Origin: JACRBK01 sp964427955
Lineage (GTDB): Bacteria > Chloroflexota > Anaerolineae > Aggregatilineales > Aggregatilineaceae
Assembly: GCA_964427955.1 (NCBI GenBank)
Contig: CAYRWY010000351.1
Coordinates: 1-6,298, forward strand
Reading direction: 5' to 3'
DNA length: 6,298 nucleotides
Shown here one piece after another: positions 1-5,324 of the stretch. The notes under the pieces were generated by a model, which worked only from the letters and a program-made list of their open reading frames with translations, did no database searches and was not told the DNA's origin. Both the position numbers and the translations under genes were made by a program. Each line of letters starts with the position of its first letter. Position 1 is the first letter of the stretch.

Positions 1-447
1 GGTAGCCTGCTCGCACGGCAGCAGCCCGGCGAGATTTTGCAGCGCGATGAGGCCAATCGTTTCGGCGGGCAGCCCGGCCAGCGTGCATTGGTCCAGGACG
101 TGCAGGATTTCCAGCCGCCGGTTATAGCGCGAGATAGTCTTCTCGGCCTGTTGGCGTGCGGCCACCACCGCTGCCTGTTGTTTGGCCGCCGATACTCGGC
201 GATAGTGGGCCATCATCAGGACCAGGACAAACGACAGAAACGCGAGCCCGACCCACCGGTCCCGCAGAGTCAGATTCAGCGGGTATTTCTTGAAAACGAC
301 CATCCCGGCGATCTGAATCCCGATCAACAAGATCGTCACCTGGATGAGCAGCACCAGGCCGCTCAAGATCAGATCGGAACGCGCTTCTTCCTGGACCAGA
401 TAACGTGCCAGACGATGTGTCCGCAGTTTGGATGAACGCGGGGTCAT
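1..447 (-). CDS. Membrane-anchored GAF-domain sensor protein, N-terminal part (3' end outside window)
   Basis: The reading frame runs open from an ATG at 447-445 to the window edge, giving 149 residues with no stop. The protein starts with a basic segment (residues 1-26), followed by two hydrophobic membrane segments at about 27-52 and 65-82. An Ala/Gln/Arg-rich stretch likely to be a coiled coil follows (about 85-112), and from residue 113 the pattern LEILHVLDQC..LAGLP matches the entry of a GAF domain. The start is well supported: AAAGGAGT lies 5 nt before the ATG, and the upstream PilO-like gene ends only 19 nt earlier, so this is the next gene of the same operon. GAF domains bind small ligands or act as dimeric sensor modules. 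The output domain (histidine kinase, diguanylate cyclase, phosphatase or other) lies beyond the window and cannot be named. Confidence 0.8.
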   Translation of the reverse strand, partial: MTPRSSKLRTHRLARYLVQEEARSDLILSGLVLLIQVTILLIGIQIAGMVVFKKYPLNLTLRDRWVGLAFLSFVLVLMMAHYRRVSAAKQQAAVVAARQQAEKTISRYNRRLEILHVLDQCTLAGLPAETIGLIALQNLAGLLPCEQAT

Positions 448-452
448 CGTGT

Positions 453-460
453 ACTCCTTT
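453..460 (-). promoter_or_regulatory. Ribosome binding site of the GAF sensor gene
   Basis: AAAGGAGT on the minus strand, 5 nt before the ATG at 447. It fixes the start of this edge-truncated gene and sits in the 19-nt gap after the PilO-like gene. Confidence 0.75.
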
Positions 461-466
461 GATATG

Positions 467-1642
467 CTAGGGTCCGGTGACCGGCGCCTCGCCATTCAGA
501 ATCTGAATAGCGTCGATGGCGATCACGTTGCCCTCACTGGCCGCATTGTGGCGCGACGTATTGCGTAAGGTGATGGTGTGTATCCCGCTGGAAAGGCCGG
601 TGATATACACCACCTGTCCGAAGGTGCCCTCGGCGGCGTACCCGTCGATTTCTTGCCGTACCGTGCTGTCCACCACCACTTCGAAAATGCCGAAGTTTTT
701 GAACGCCACGTATTGAATCGCCACGCTCGTGCCGATAAAGGAGAATTCCATCTCGGCATTGGCGTCGGCGCTGTAGTGGTAACTGCCGCCCGTGCCTTTC
801 ACCGACTCGATAGACTCCCAGGAGCCTGCGATATAGTGCAGCGCGGGATGGGTGTCGTCATATGTCCCCTGGGCCAGAACCGACTCCATGACGGTCGACT
901 CGACAACCGTCGGCACCGGGGTGGCGGTGGGTTCGGGGAGGGCTGCCGTCACGACCGCCACGGTCGGCACTGGAGAAGGCGGCGGCGCGGTCGGCACCGG
1001 GGTCGGCAGCACGGTTTCCGGCAGATCGGCCAGGGCGGCCCCGGTGGCATCCGGCGAGACGTACAGCACGATCGTCATCGACAAGAGGCTTTCCATCCCC
1101 TCCGGACTGATATTCATGTCTTTCAGGATCACCTTGGGGACCGAGGCTTCTTTGAACAGCACGAGAAAACTCGCGATTTGCGGGAAGCTGCCCGCGGCGC
1201 GCAGTTGGAACGTCTGCACTTCGTAAGGCTGGTCCTGGACGGGCTGATCGGCGGTCTGGGCCTCCGGCTGCTGCAATTGCAGATCGAGGATTTCCATGCC
1301 GGTGGCCGTGGCGTATTTGTAGAGCCGGTCCAGAATCAGGGCGGCTTCGGTGTTGGACAGGAACGTGCTGACCAGGTTGGTGCGGCGGGTTTCCCAGCTT
1401 GCCAACTGTTGGCTGAGCGAATCCTGCGCCCCGCCTTGTTTTTGATTCAGGTCGTCTATCGTCTGCTGCCCGGCGGCGATCTGTGCTTGCACGTCTTTAT
1501 GGGTGTTCCACGCGGGCACAATCGAGAGCGCGCCGAACGCGACGTGTCCCAGCGCAATGATCGCGATCAGGACCACCGGCAGCAGCGCCCCCAGCCTGCT
1601 CTTGAGAGAGGAAGGTGTAGACTGGTCAACATCACTGGTCAT
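467..1642 (-). CDS. pilO: PilO-like pilus alignment protein with C-terminal jelly-roll domain
   Basis: This 391-residue protein has a short cytoplasmic N-terminus, one membrane segment (about 18-43), a coiled coil (about 46-92), and a PilO-type ferredoxin-like region (about 93-196; FLSNTEAALILDRLYKYA and LSMTIVLYV mark its ends). After these comes a Pro/Thr/Val-rich linker (about 207-250) and a beta-rich C-terminal domain (about 258-382). PilO proteins are usually about 200 residues and stop where the linker begins here, so the last 185 residues are extra. PilO pairs with PilN to form the alignment subcomplex that joins the cytoplasmic ring and platform to the outer parts of the pilus machine. 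The position directly after a PilN-like gene supports the call. The ATG at 1642-1640 follows a strong GGAGGTG site, and the gene overlaps the PilN-like gene by 11 nt, which suggests coupled translation. Pilus identity is fairly sure; whether the machine is a pilus or a pseudopilus is open. Confidence 0.8.
   Translation of the reverse strand: MTSDVDQSTPSSLKSRLGALLPVVLIAIIALGHVAFGALSIVPAWNTHKDVQAQIAAGQQTIDDLNQKQGGAQDSLSQQLASWETRRTNLVSTFLSNTEAALILDRLYKYATATGMEILDLQLQQPEAQTADQPVQDQPYEVQTFQLRAAGSFPQIASFLVLFKEASVPKVILKDMNISPEGMESLLSMTIVLYVSPDATGAALADLPETVLPTPVPTAPPPSPVPTVAVVTAALPEPTATPVPTVVESTVMESVLAQGTYDDTHPALHYIAGSWESIESVKGTGGSYHYSADANAEMEFSFIGTSVAIQYVAFKNFGIFEVVVDSTVRQEIDGYAAEGTFGQVVYITGLSSGIHTITLRNTSRHNAASEGNVIAIDAIQILNGEAPVTGP
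497..871 (-). other. C-terminal beta-sandwich (carbohydrate-binding-like) domain of the PilO-like protein
   Basis: Residues about 258-382 start with YDDTHPALHY and GSWESIES, continue with alternating beta-strand patterns (AEMEFSFIGTSVAIQYVA, GIFEVVVD) and end with GIHTITLRN and VIAIDAIQI. This order (opening D-W strand, SGG-like turn, F.F.GT.V strand, G..EV.VD strand, G.HT+.+ strand, final +DA+.+ strand) is the look of galactose-binding-like jelly-roll domains found at the ends of many bacterial extracellular proteins. It should lie outside the membrane. Ligand binding is an inference from fold style; no binding residues can be assigned by eye. Confidence 0.6.
893..1024 (-). repeat. Low-complexity Pro/Thr-rich linker with short direct DNA repeats
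   Basis: The segment encodes the linker between the PilO region and the jelly-roll domain, with repeated PTP, PVPT and TPVPT units. At DNA level, the 14-mer GTCGGCACCGGGGT (plus-strand sense) occurs exactly at 909-922 and 990-1003, with a diverged copy at 963-973. It is probably an expandable coding repeat rather than a regulatory one. Confidence 0.6.
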
Positions 1643-2315
1643 GGTTCACCTCCGCTAATCCGGCCAGGATCACGAACTCGACCACCGTTCCCCCGGAGGC
1701 CGGAGTCGGCGTAGACGACATAACCGCGTCGGCAGAGACGGCGGTCGTCGTCACGGCCACGCCGGTCGGGGTGGGGGCCGGGGTAGGAGTCGGGAGCGTC
1801 TTCAGGGAAATGGACTGGACGATCACCCGCGAAAATTGGCCGGACTCTTCGAGCATCCCGGCATAGCTCATGACGACCCCCTCGGTAGGAGCCTGTCCCC
1901 GGAGCAGGAGCGCGCGCCCATCGGTCTGGACCAGGCTGGTCAGCATCATCTCGGCCTGGTGAAAGTTGCTGATCACCGCCATCACCGTGGGCCAGTCGAT
2001 GTGATCGTTTTGCAGGTTGGTCTCCAGGGCTTCGAGCGAGCGATATTGGTCGCGCGCATCGATCAACTGCTGTTCCATGGTCTGCTGTTCTGGATCGGGC
2101 TGGGACTGGCTGTCGATGGTCTGCTGAATGTGGGCCATGTCAGCCTGCAAATCCGCGTTCTCCTGCCGGATGGCCGCTGCGCTGAGAAACAGCGGGACAA
2201 ACAAGCCGGCCAGGCTGAGCACCAACAGCCAGATGATGATCCGTGAGGACCGTCCTTTTTGAACGGGTTCCTCGGTCTCGCCCATCTCCAAGAGTTCATC
2301 GTCGAGCATCGCCAT
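1632..2315 (-). CDS. pilN: PilN-like pilus alignment protein with Pro/Thr-rich insert
   Basis: The protein has an acidic cytoplasmic N-terminus (about residues 1-18), a membrane segment (about 25-48), a coiled coil (about 49-100) and a PilN-type domain from about 104. That domain shows the family pattern: DWPTVMAVI helix, LTSLVQTDGRALLLRGQA strands, SYAGMLEES helix, then FSRVIVQSI. Before the last strand (VVEFVILAGL) a Pro/Thr-rich segment of about 37 residues (173-209) is inserted. PilN partners PilO in the alignment subcomplex; in classical systems its N-terminus also binds PilM, which is not in this window. The ATG at 2315-2313 is preferred with TAAGGA 9 nt upstream; a GTG one codon earlier (2318) at 6 nt is nearly as good, and an ATG at 2309 is less likely. 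The end overlaps the PilO-like start by 11 nt. Sequence identity to PilN is weak by eye; order, topology and size carry the call. Confidence 0.77.
   Translation of the reverse strand: MAMLDDELLEMGETEEPVQKGRSSRIIIWLLVLSLAGLFVPLFLSAAAIRQENADLQADMAHIQQTIDSQSQPDPEQQTMEQQLIDARDQYRSLEALETNLQNDHIDWPTVMAVISNFHQAEMMLTSLVQTDGRALLLRGQAPTEGVVMSYAGMLEESGQFSRVIVQSISLKTLPTPTPAPTPTGVAVTTTAVSADAVMSSTPTPASGGTVVEFVILAGLAEVNHDQ
1647..1653 (-). promoter_or_regulatory. Ribosome binding site of the PilO-like gene, inside the PilN-like gene
   Basis: GGAGGTG lies 4 nt before the ATG at 1642 and within the last codons of the upstream gene. With the 11-nt gene overlap it points to translational coupling, which would keep the two partner proteins at matched levels. 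Confidence 0.7.
1689..1799 (-). repeat. Pro/Thr-rich low-complexity insert in the PilN-like protein
   Basis: Encodes about 37 residues beginning TLPTPTPAPTPTG and ending STPTPASGG, placed between the penultimate and last predicted strands of the PilN domain. Composition resembles the linker of the neighbouring PilO-like protein. Confidence 0.6.
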
Positions 2316-2324
2316 CACAGGTTT

Positions 2325-2330
2325 TCCTTA
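2325..2330 (-). promoter_or_regulatory. Stop-overlapping ribosome binding site of the PilN-like gene
   Basis: TAAGGA: the TAA (2330-2328) is the stop codon of the prepilin peptidase and also forms the 5' part of the Shine-Dalgarno sequence for the PilN-like gene. The next start is 6 nt (GTG) or 9 nt (ATG) away. Coupled translation is likely. Confidence 0.6.
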
Positions 2331-3005
2331 TCCTAATCCCTGGAATGGGTTATAGAATAGCGCGATCCATGCTCCCAGGCATAGGAAAGGGGCATAGGGG
2401 ATGCGGCTTTTGAGTCCGCCCCGGTGGGTCAGCAGCATGACGATCGATACCACGCCCCCCAGGCCAATCCCGATCAGCAGTGCCCACAGCACGTCAGGAA
2501 AGCCGAAGGCCAGGCCGAACAGGACGGCTAACTTGACATCGCCCGCGCCCACGTCGCCGGGGCGCAGCCAGGCCGTTATGAAGAACACCGCAAAGGCCAG
2601 CGCGCCGCCTAACATCAGGCTGAGCTTATCGTCACCCAGCACGGCCACCGTCATAATCGCCGGGTAGACAATGATATTCAGGATCAGCCGGTATTTCAGA
2701 TCGATCAGGGTGATGATCATCAGGAAAGCATAGCTGCTGCTGTACAGAAACCAGGATCTGGACAGGCCGTACTGCCATCCCAGCCCGCCCAGGACCAGCC
2801 CGCTCACCAGTAGCACCCCAAAGCGCAGGGTAAGCTCGCGGCGCACCGGCGCGGAGAGGGGGCGCGATGCCCGGTGCAGTACACGCCAGGTCCGGGTCGG
2901 AACAGGACGTCGTTCGCGCGCTGCCGCAAAGCGCGGGAGATAATCCGCCGCCATGTTCAGAAATTCTCCGAGGATCAGCCCTGCTACGAAAAAAAGAATG
3001 ATCAT
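2328..3005 (-). CDS. Prepilin peptidase, A24 family, without the zinc-cysteine region
   Basis: A 225-residue multi-pass membrane aspartic protease that would cleave the leader peptide from prepilins at the cytoplasmic face. Both catalytic aspartates of the A24 family are visible: D102 in IDLKYRLILN and D156 in GDVGAGDVKL (the GxGDxKL motif). The C-terminal IPYAPFL (202-208) is the usual IPFGPFL-type motif. The N-terminus keeps a GEFLNMAADYLPRF segment like the GSFLNVVIYRLP segment of PilD. However, the cytoplasmic loop that follows (about 24-62) is short, basic and has no cysteine, so the CxxC...CxxC zinc site is missing. The only cysteine is in the last helix. N-methylation of the cleaved prepilin is therefore uncertain. 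The ATG at 3005 has AAAGGA 9 nt upstream; the gene lies 25 nt after the kinase-like gene. Confident in the family; which pilins it processes is unknown because none are in the window. Confidence 0.92.
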   Translation of the reverse strand: MIILFFVAGLILGEFLNMAADYLPRFAAARERRPVPTRTWRVLHRASRPLSAPVRRELTLRFGVLLVSGLVLGGLGWQYGLSRSWFLYSSSYAFLMIITLIDLKYRLILNIIVYPAIMTVAVLGDDKLSLMLGGALAFAVFFITAWLRPGDVGAGDVKLAVLFGLAFGFPDVLWALLIGIGLGGVVSIVMLLTHRGGLKSRIPYAPFLCLGAWIALFYNPFQGLG

Positions 3006-3014
3006 GTGGTCCAG

Positions 3015-3020
3015 TCCTTT
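3015..3020 (-). promoter_or_regulatory. Ribosome binding site of the prepilin peptidase gene
   Basis: AAAGGA, 9 nt before the ATG at 3005, in the 25-nt gap after the FHA-GAF-kinase-like gene. No promoter-like or hairpin sequence is apparent in this gap, the longest in the window. Confidence 0.6.
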
Positions 3021-3030
3021 CGCCTGCGGC

Positions 3031-4728
3031 TCAGCTTATCCGGAGTGTGGCCGGGAAGGTGATGATGAACTCGGCCCCGGCCCCTTCGACGTTCCGCGCG
3101 ATTACCGTTCCCCGGTGGGCGTCGACGGTCGCCCGGACGACTTCCAGTCCCAGCCCAATGCCGGTCAGGCCACCGGCGGAAGGCTTGCCGCGAAAATAAC
3201 GGTCGAACAGCAGCGGAAGGTCGTCTTCGGGGATGCCGGGACCCGTATCGCGCACCCGGATAATAATATCATTTTGGCCAAAGAACAGGGCGACATCGAC
3301 CTGAGCATTTTCCGGCGAGTACCGGATGGCGTTGTCGATCAGGTTGAGCAGACTGTGATAAAGATGCGCGGCATCGCCTTTGATGAAGTAGGGATCGCCG
3401 ATCAGTTGGAAATCAAGGGTCGTGGATTTGGCGGATGCCATCCCGTGCATGTCGGCAATGGCCCGATTGGCGATCTCGACCAGATCACAGCTCGATTGGT
3501 GCATCGTCGGATCTTTGCTGAGCGTGGTGATCTCGATCAACTGGTCGATCAGGCGTGCCATCCCATTGCCCGAATTCACCAGTTGGGCCACGATATCCTG
3601 CGTCTCGTCGTCCAGCGCGGTGGAATTGTCCATCAACCCGGTATAACCCAGCGTGGTATTCACCAGATTCCGGAGATCGTAGGACAGCGCGTAGTTCAGC
3701 GCCGTGATGATTTTGGCACGGCGCGTCAGCGCGGCATTGGTCGCCTGGTAGAGGCGCGCATTTTGCACCGCGACCGCGGTGAAATCGGCGATGATCGCGA
3801 TCAGTTTTTCGTCACGGGCGCTGAGATGCCGTCCCGTGGCCCGGTGAGCAACGGACAGCACGCCGAACGTCACGTTGCCCAGGGTCAGCGGGACGTAGAG
3901 CACCGCTTCGACCAGGTAGCCGGTCTTGACCTTGATCTGGGCGCTGCCCGCTTGCCGGTTGGCGCGCACCGGTTGGCCGGTGGCGATGACTTTTCCGGCG
4001 AGCGTATCCGAGACGGACAGGCGCATGTGCCGGATCAGGTCGTCGTCGATGCCCTGTTCGGCTTCCAGGAACAACTCGCCCGTTTGTTCATCTACCAGCC
4101 AGATCGAGGCTTCATCGACGCCGCTGTACGTCACGGCCATTTCGAGCGCCTGCTTGAGCACGTCGTCAATAGCTAACTGCGACGTGATGGCCCGCGCGGC
4201 GGGAACCAGGGCATCTACGAGATCGGTGTCGGGCCGTGAAGAGGCGCGGTTGGCGGGCCGTTTGACGATCCGCACCACCAGTTCAAGCTGCCCCAGCGCC
4301 AGAATATCGCCATTGGCCAGGCTGTAAGGTGTGTTGACGCCAATCGAGCGGCCATTCAGCCAGGTCCCGTTGGTGCTGTCCATGTCGATCACGTACAGCT
4401 TGGCGTTGGTGGGGCGCAGCATGACGTGGCGGCGCGAAACGCCTAACTCGTCGGCGTCGAAGGAACTGAGCGATACCAGCCCAGGAATTTCGTCGCCCCG
4501 ACCGAGAATCACCTCGCCATTGATGTCCAGACCCACTCGGCGGCGGGGATCGTAGGTGAGATCGAACCGCACCCGCCAGACCGCAGCACTGCCGGGATTC
4601 TCAGCCGTGTGTTCAGAAGGAACGGGCCGGAAGACCAGTTCGGACTCGGCCAGCCGCAAGTCCCACAGTCTTTGTTCACTCAGCTCGCTTGTGACCTGAC
4701 GGACCATCTCGTCCGAGTTTGAGACCAT
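3031..4728 (-). CDS. FHA-GAF-histidine-kinase-like protein with degenerate H-box
   Basis: A 565-residue protein without membrane segments. Domains in order: a leader of about 65 residues; an FHA domain (about 70-155) with GRG at 76-78, SRRH at 98-101 and DSTNGTWLNG at 117-126, the phosphothreonine-binding loops; a GAF domain (about 175-325); a two-helix DHp-like region (about 331-403); and a GHKL ATPase domain (about 420-560) with NLIDNAIRYS (N-box, 462-471), DTGPGIP (494-500) and GIGLGL (523-528). ATP binding looks intact. In the H-box the expected SHDLRNPL-type motif reads SYDLRNLV, so the phospho-accepting histidine is Tyr350 (codon TAC, 3681-3679), and no other histidine occurs in that helix pair. 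FHA domains recognise phosphothreonine, usually made by Ser/Thr kinases, so this may be a cytoplasmic scaffold or regulator of the pilus machine. The ATG at 4728 is chosen because TAAGGAG lies 7 nt upstream; an in-frame ATG at 4785 would overlap the previous gene by 46 nt. Confidence 0.9.
   Translation of the reverse strand: MVSNSDEMVRQVTSELSEQRLWDLRLAESELVFRPVPSEHTAENPGSAAVWRVRFDLTYDPRRRVGLDINGEVILGRGDEIPGLVSLSSFDADELGVSRRHVMLRPTNAKLYVIDMDSTNGTWLNGRSIGVNTPYSLANGDILALGQLELVVRIVKRPANRASSRPDTDLVDALVPAARAITSQLAIDDVLKQALEMAVTYSGVDEASIWLVDEQTGELFLEAEQGIDDDLIRHMRLSVSDTLAGKVIATGQPVRANRQAGSAQIKVKTGYLVEAVLYVPLTLGNVTFGVLSVAHRATGRHLSARDEKLIAIIADFTAVAVQNARLYQATNAALTRRAKIITALNYALSYDLRNLVNTTLGYTGLMDNSTALDDETQDIVAQLVNSGNGMARLIDQLIEITTLSKDPTMHQSSCDLVEIANRAIADMHGMASAKSTTLDFQLIGDPYFIKGDAAHLYHSLLNLIDNAIRYSPENAQVDVALFFGQNDIIIRVRDTGPGIPEDDLPLLFDRYFRGKPSAGGLTGIGLGLEVVRATVDAHRGTVIARNVEGAGAEFIITFPATLRIS
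3679..3681 (-). other. His-to-Tyr replacement at the H-box of the kinase-like protein
   Basis: The codon is TAC (Tyr350), inside ALSYDLRNLV, where functional kinases have His in S-H-[ED]-L-R-x-P-L. A single base change from CAC would give it. The following proline is also lost (NL instead of NP), so the motif has drifted at more than one site. Confidence 0.85.
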
Positions 4729-4735
4729 GTTCCTA

Positions 4736-4742
4736 CTCCTTA
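4736..4742 (-). promoter_or_regulatory. Stop-overlapping ribosome binding site that decides the kinase-like start
   Basis: TAAGGAG, whose TAA (4742-4740) is the stop codon of the 188-residue upstream gene. It is 7 nt before the ATG at 4728 and favours that start over the upstream ATG at 4785. Confidence 0.75.
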
Positions 4743-5306
4743 TTGCTCGGCAACCGGCGTAATCTTGCCTGCGATGTCCTGGCACAACACCGCCAGGTCA
4801 GTGATGTTGACTTCATCCAAATTCTGGAGGAGTGCTTCCGAACGCCCGGAGCCTTCCTCGTCGCCAAAAACACTGGATAGAATGTCCTGCATAGCAGAAT
4901 TGGCCGGTTTGTTCTGCTCGGAGGACGTGGCCGGCTGTTCCTCCGGCGGTTTCTGTTCCTGTACGACGGCGGCTCCCTTGGCGGCGGCCTTCGCCACCGG
5001 CGCCGCAGCGCCCGCTGTGGCAGACGCCGGTGGGACCGGGATCGCGGCGGGAGCACTGCTTGCCCCGGCGACTGGCTGGCCGTTGATGGGAGGTGTTGCG
5101 GACTGAGGTTCGGCAGCCTGAGCCGCTCGCGCCGCTTCGGCCAGGGCCAGACGCCGCCGGGCGATCCGGGCCTGCTTGAGGCGTCGCTGGGCTGCCCTCT
5201 GGCGAATACGGGCTATGACCACCAACACCGCCGCCGCCAGCAGGGGGACGAGCGCGAACATGATGCTGATCAAGATCATTTTTTGGCCGAGAAGCATTTC
5301 AGTCAT
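4740..5306 (-). CDS. Unrecognised single-span membrane protein with basic helix and Ala/Pro-rich linker
   Basis: I do not recognise the family. The 188 residues comprise one membrane segment (about 9-32), a strongly basic, probably helical stretch (about 33-65, with RQRAAQRRLKQARIARRR), an Ala/Pro/Thr-rich disordered linker (about 66-137) and a more ordered acidic tail (about 138-183, MQDILSSVFGDEE and LDEVNITDLAVLCQDI). The positive-inside rule predicts N-terminus out and the long C-terminal part in the cytoplasm, the opposite of PilN and PilO. Placed between the platform protein and the FHA/GAF protein, it could tether a cytoplasmic partner to the machine; this is inference. The ATG at 5306 has GGGGAG 8 nt upstream and lies 18 nt after the previous stop; an ATG three codons later (5297) is an alternative. 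The length of the open frame, its site in the operon and its coherent topology argue that it is real. Confidence 0.82.
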   Translation of the reverse strand: MTEMLLGQKMILISIMFALVPLLAAAVLVVIARIRQRAAQRRLKQARIARRRLALAEAARAAQAAEPQSATPPINGQPVAGASSAPAAIPVPPASATAGAAAPVAKAAAKGAAVVQEQKPPEEQPATSSEQNKPANSAMQDILSSVFGDEEGSGRSEALLQNLDEVNITDLAVLCQDIAGKITPVAEQ

Positions 5307-5314
5307 GGGTTATT

Positions 5315-5320
5315 CTCCCC
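5315..5320 (-). promoter_or_regulatory. Ribosome binding site of the 188-residue membrane protein gene
   Basis: GGGGAG, 8 nt before the ATG at 5306, within the 18-nt gap after the platform gene. Confidence 0.55.
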
Positions 5321-5324
5321 GCTG

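Noticed and set aside
37..435. Plus-strand open frame at the left edge
   Set aside because: It is antisense to a minus-strand frame with a good ribosome site, two membrane spans and a GAF entry; its own product is Gln/Asp/Arg-rich without domain character.
909..1003. Short direct repeats considered as a CRISPR or regulatory array
   Set aside because: The copies are 14 bases or less, imperfect, unevenly spaced and in frame with a Pro/Thr-rich protein linker, so coding low complexity explains them.
578..1714. Plus-strand open frame of 378 codons opposite the PilO-like gene
   Set aside because: The product is highly biased to Arg, Gly and His, has no domain pattern, and crosses the boundary of two well-supported minus-strand genes.
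2953..4176. Plus-strand open frame of 407 codons opposite the kinase-like and prepilin peptidase genes
   Set aside because: It lies antisense to two genes with clear domain motifs. Its product is rich in Arg, Asp, Gly and His with no recognisable domain, as expected for an antisense shadow in GC-rich DNA.
4729..4785. Longer N-terminus (19 more residues) for the FHA-GAF-kinase-like protein
   Set aside because: It would overlap the upstream gene by 46 nt and begins with a basic stretch of no domain character, whereas the ATG at 4728 has TAAGGAG at ideal spacing.
4733..5056. Minus-strand alternative frame of 107 codons inside the 188-residue membrane protein gene
   Set aside because: Extremely Arg/Pro/Ser-rich product from a frame shift of the Ala/Pro linker region; no ribosome site and no domain.
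448..5324. Intergenic promoters or terminators
   Set aside because: The gaps (448-466, 2316-2327, 3006-3030, 4729-4739, 5307-5324) are 11-25 nt and taken up by ribosome sites; I see no hairpin followed by a T-run and no room for a separate promoter.
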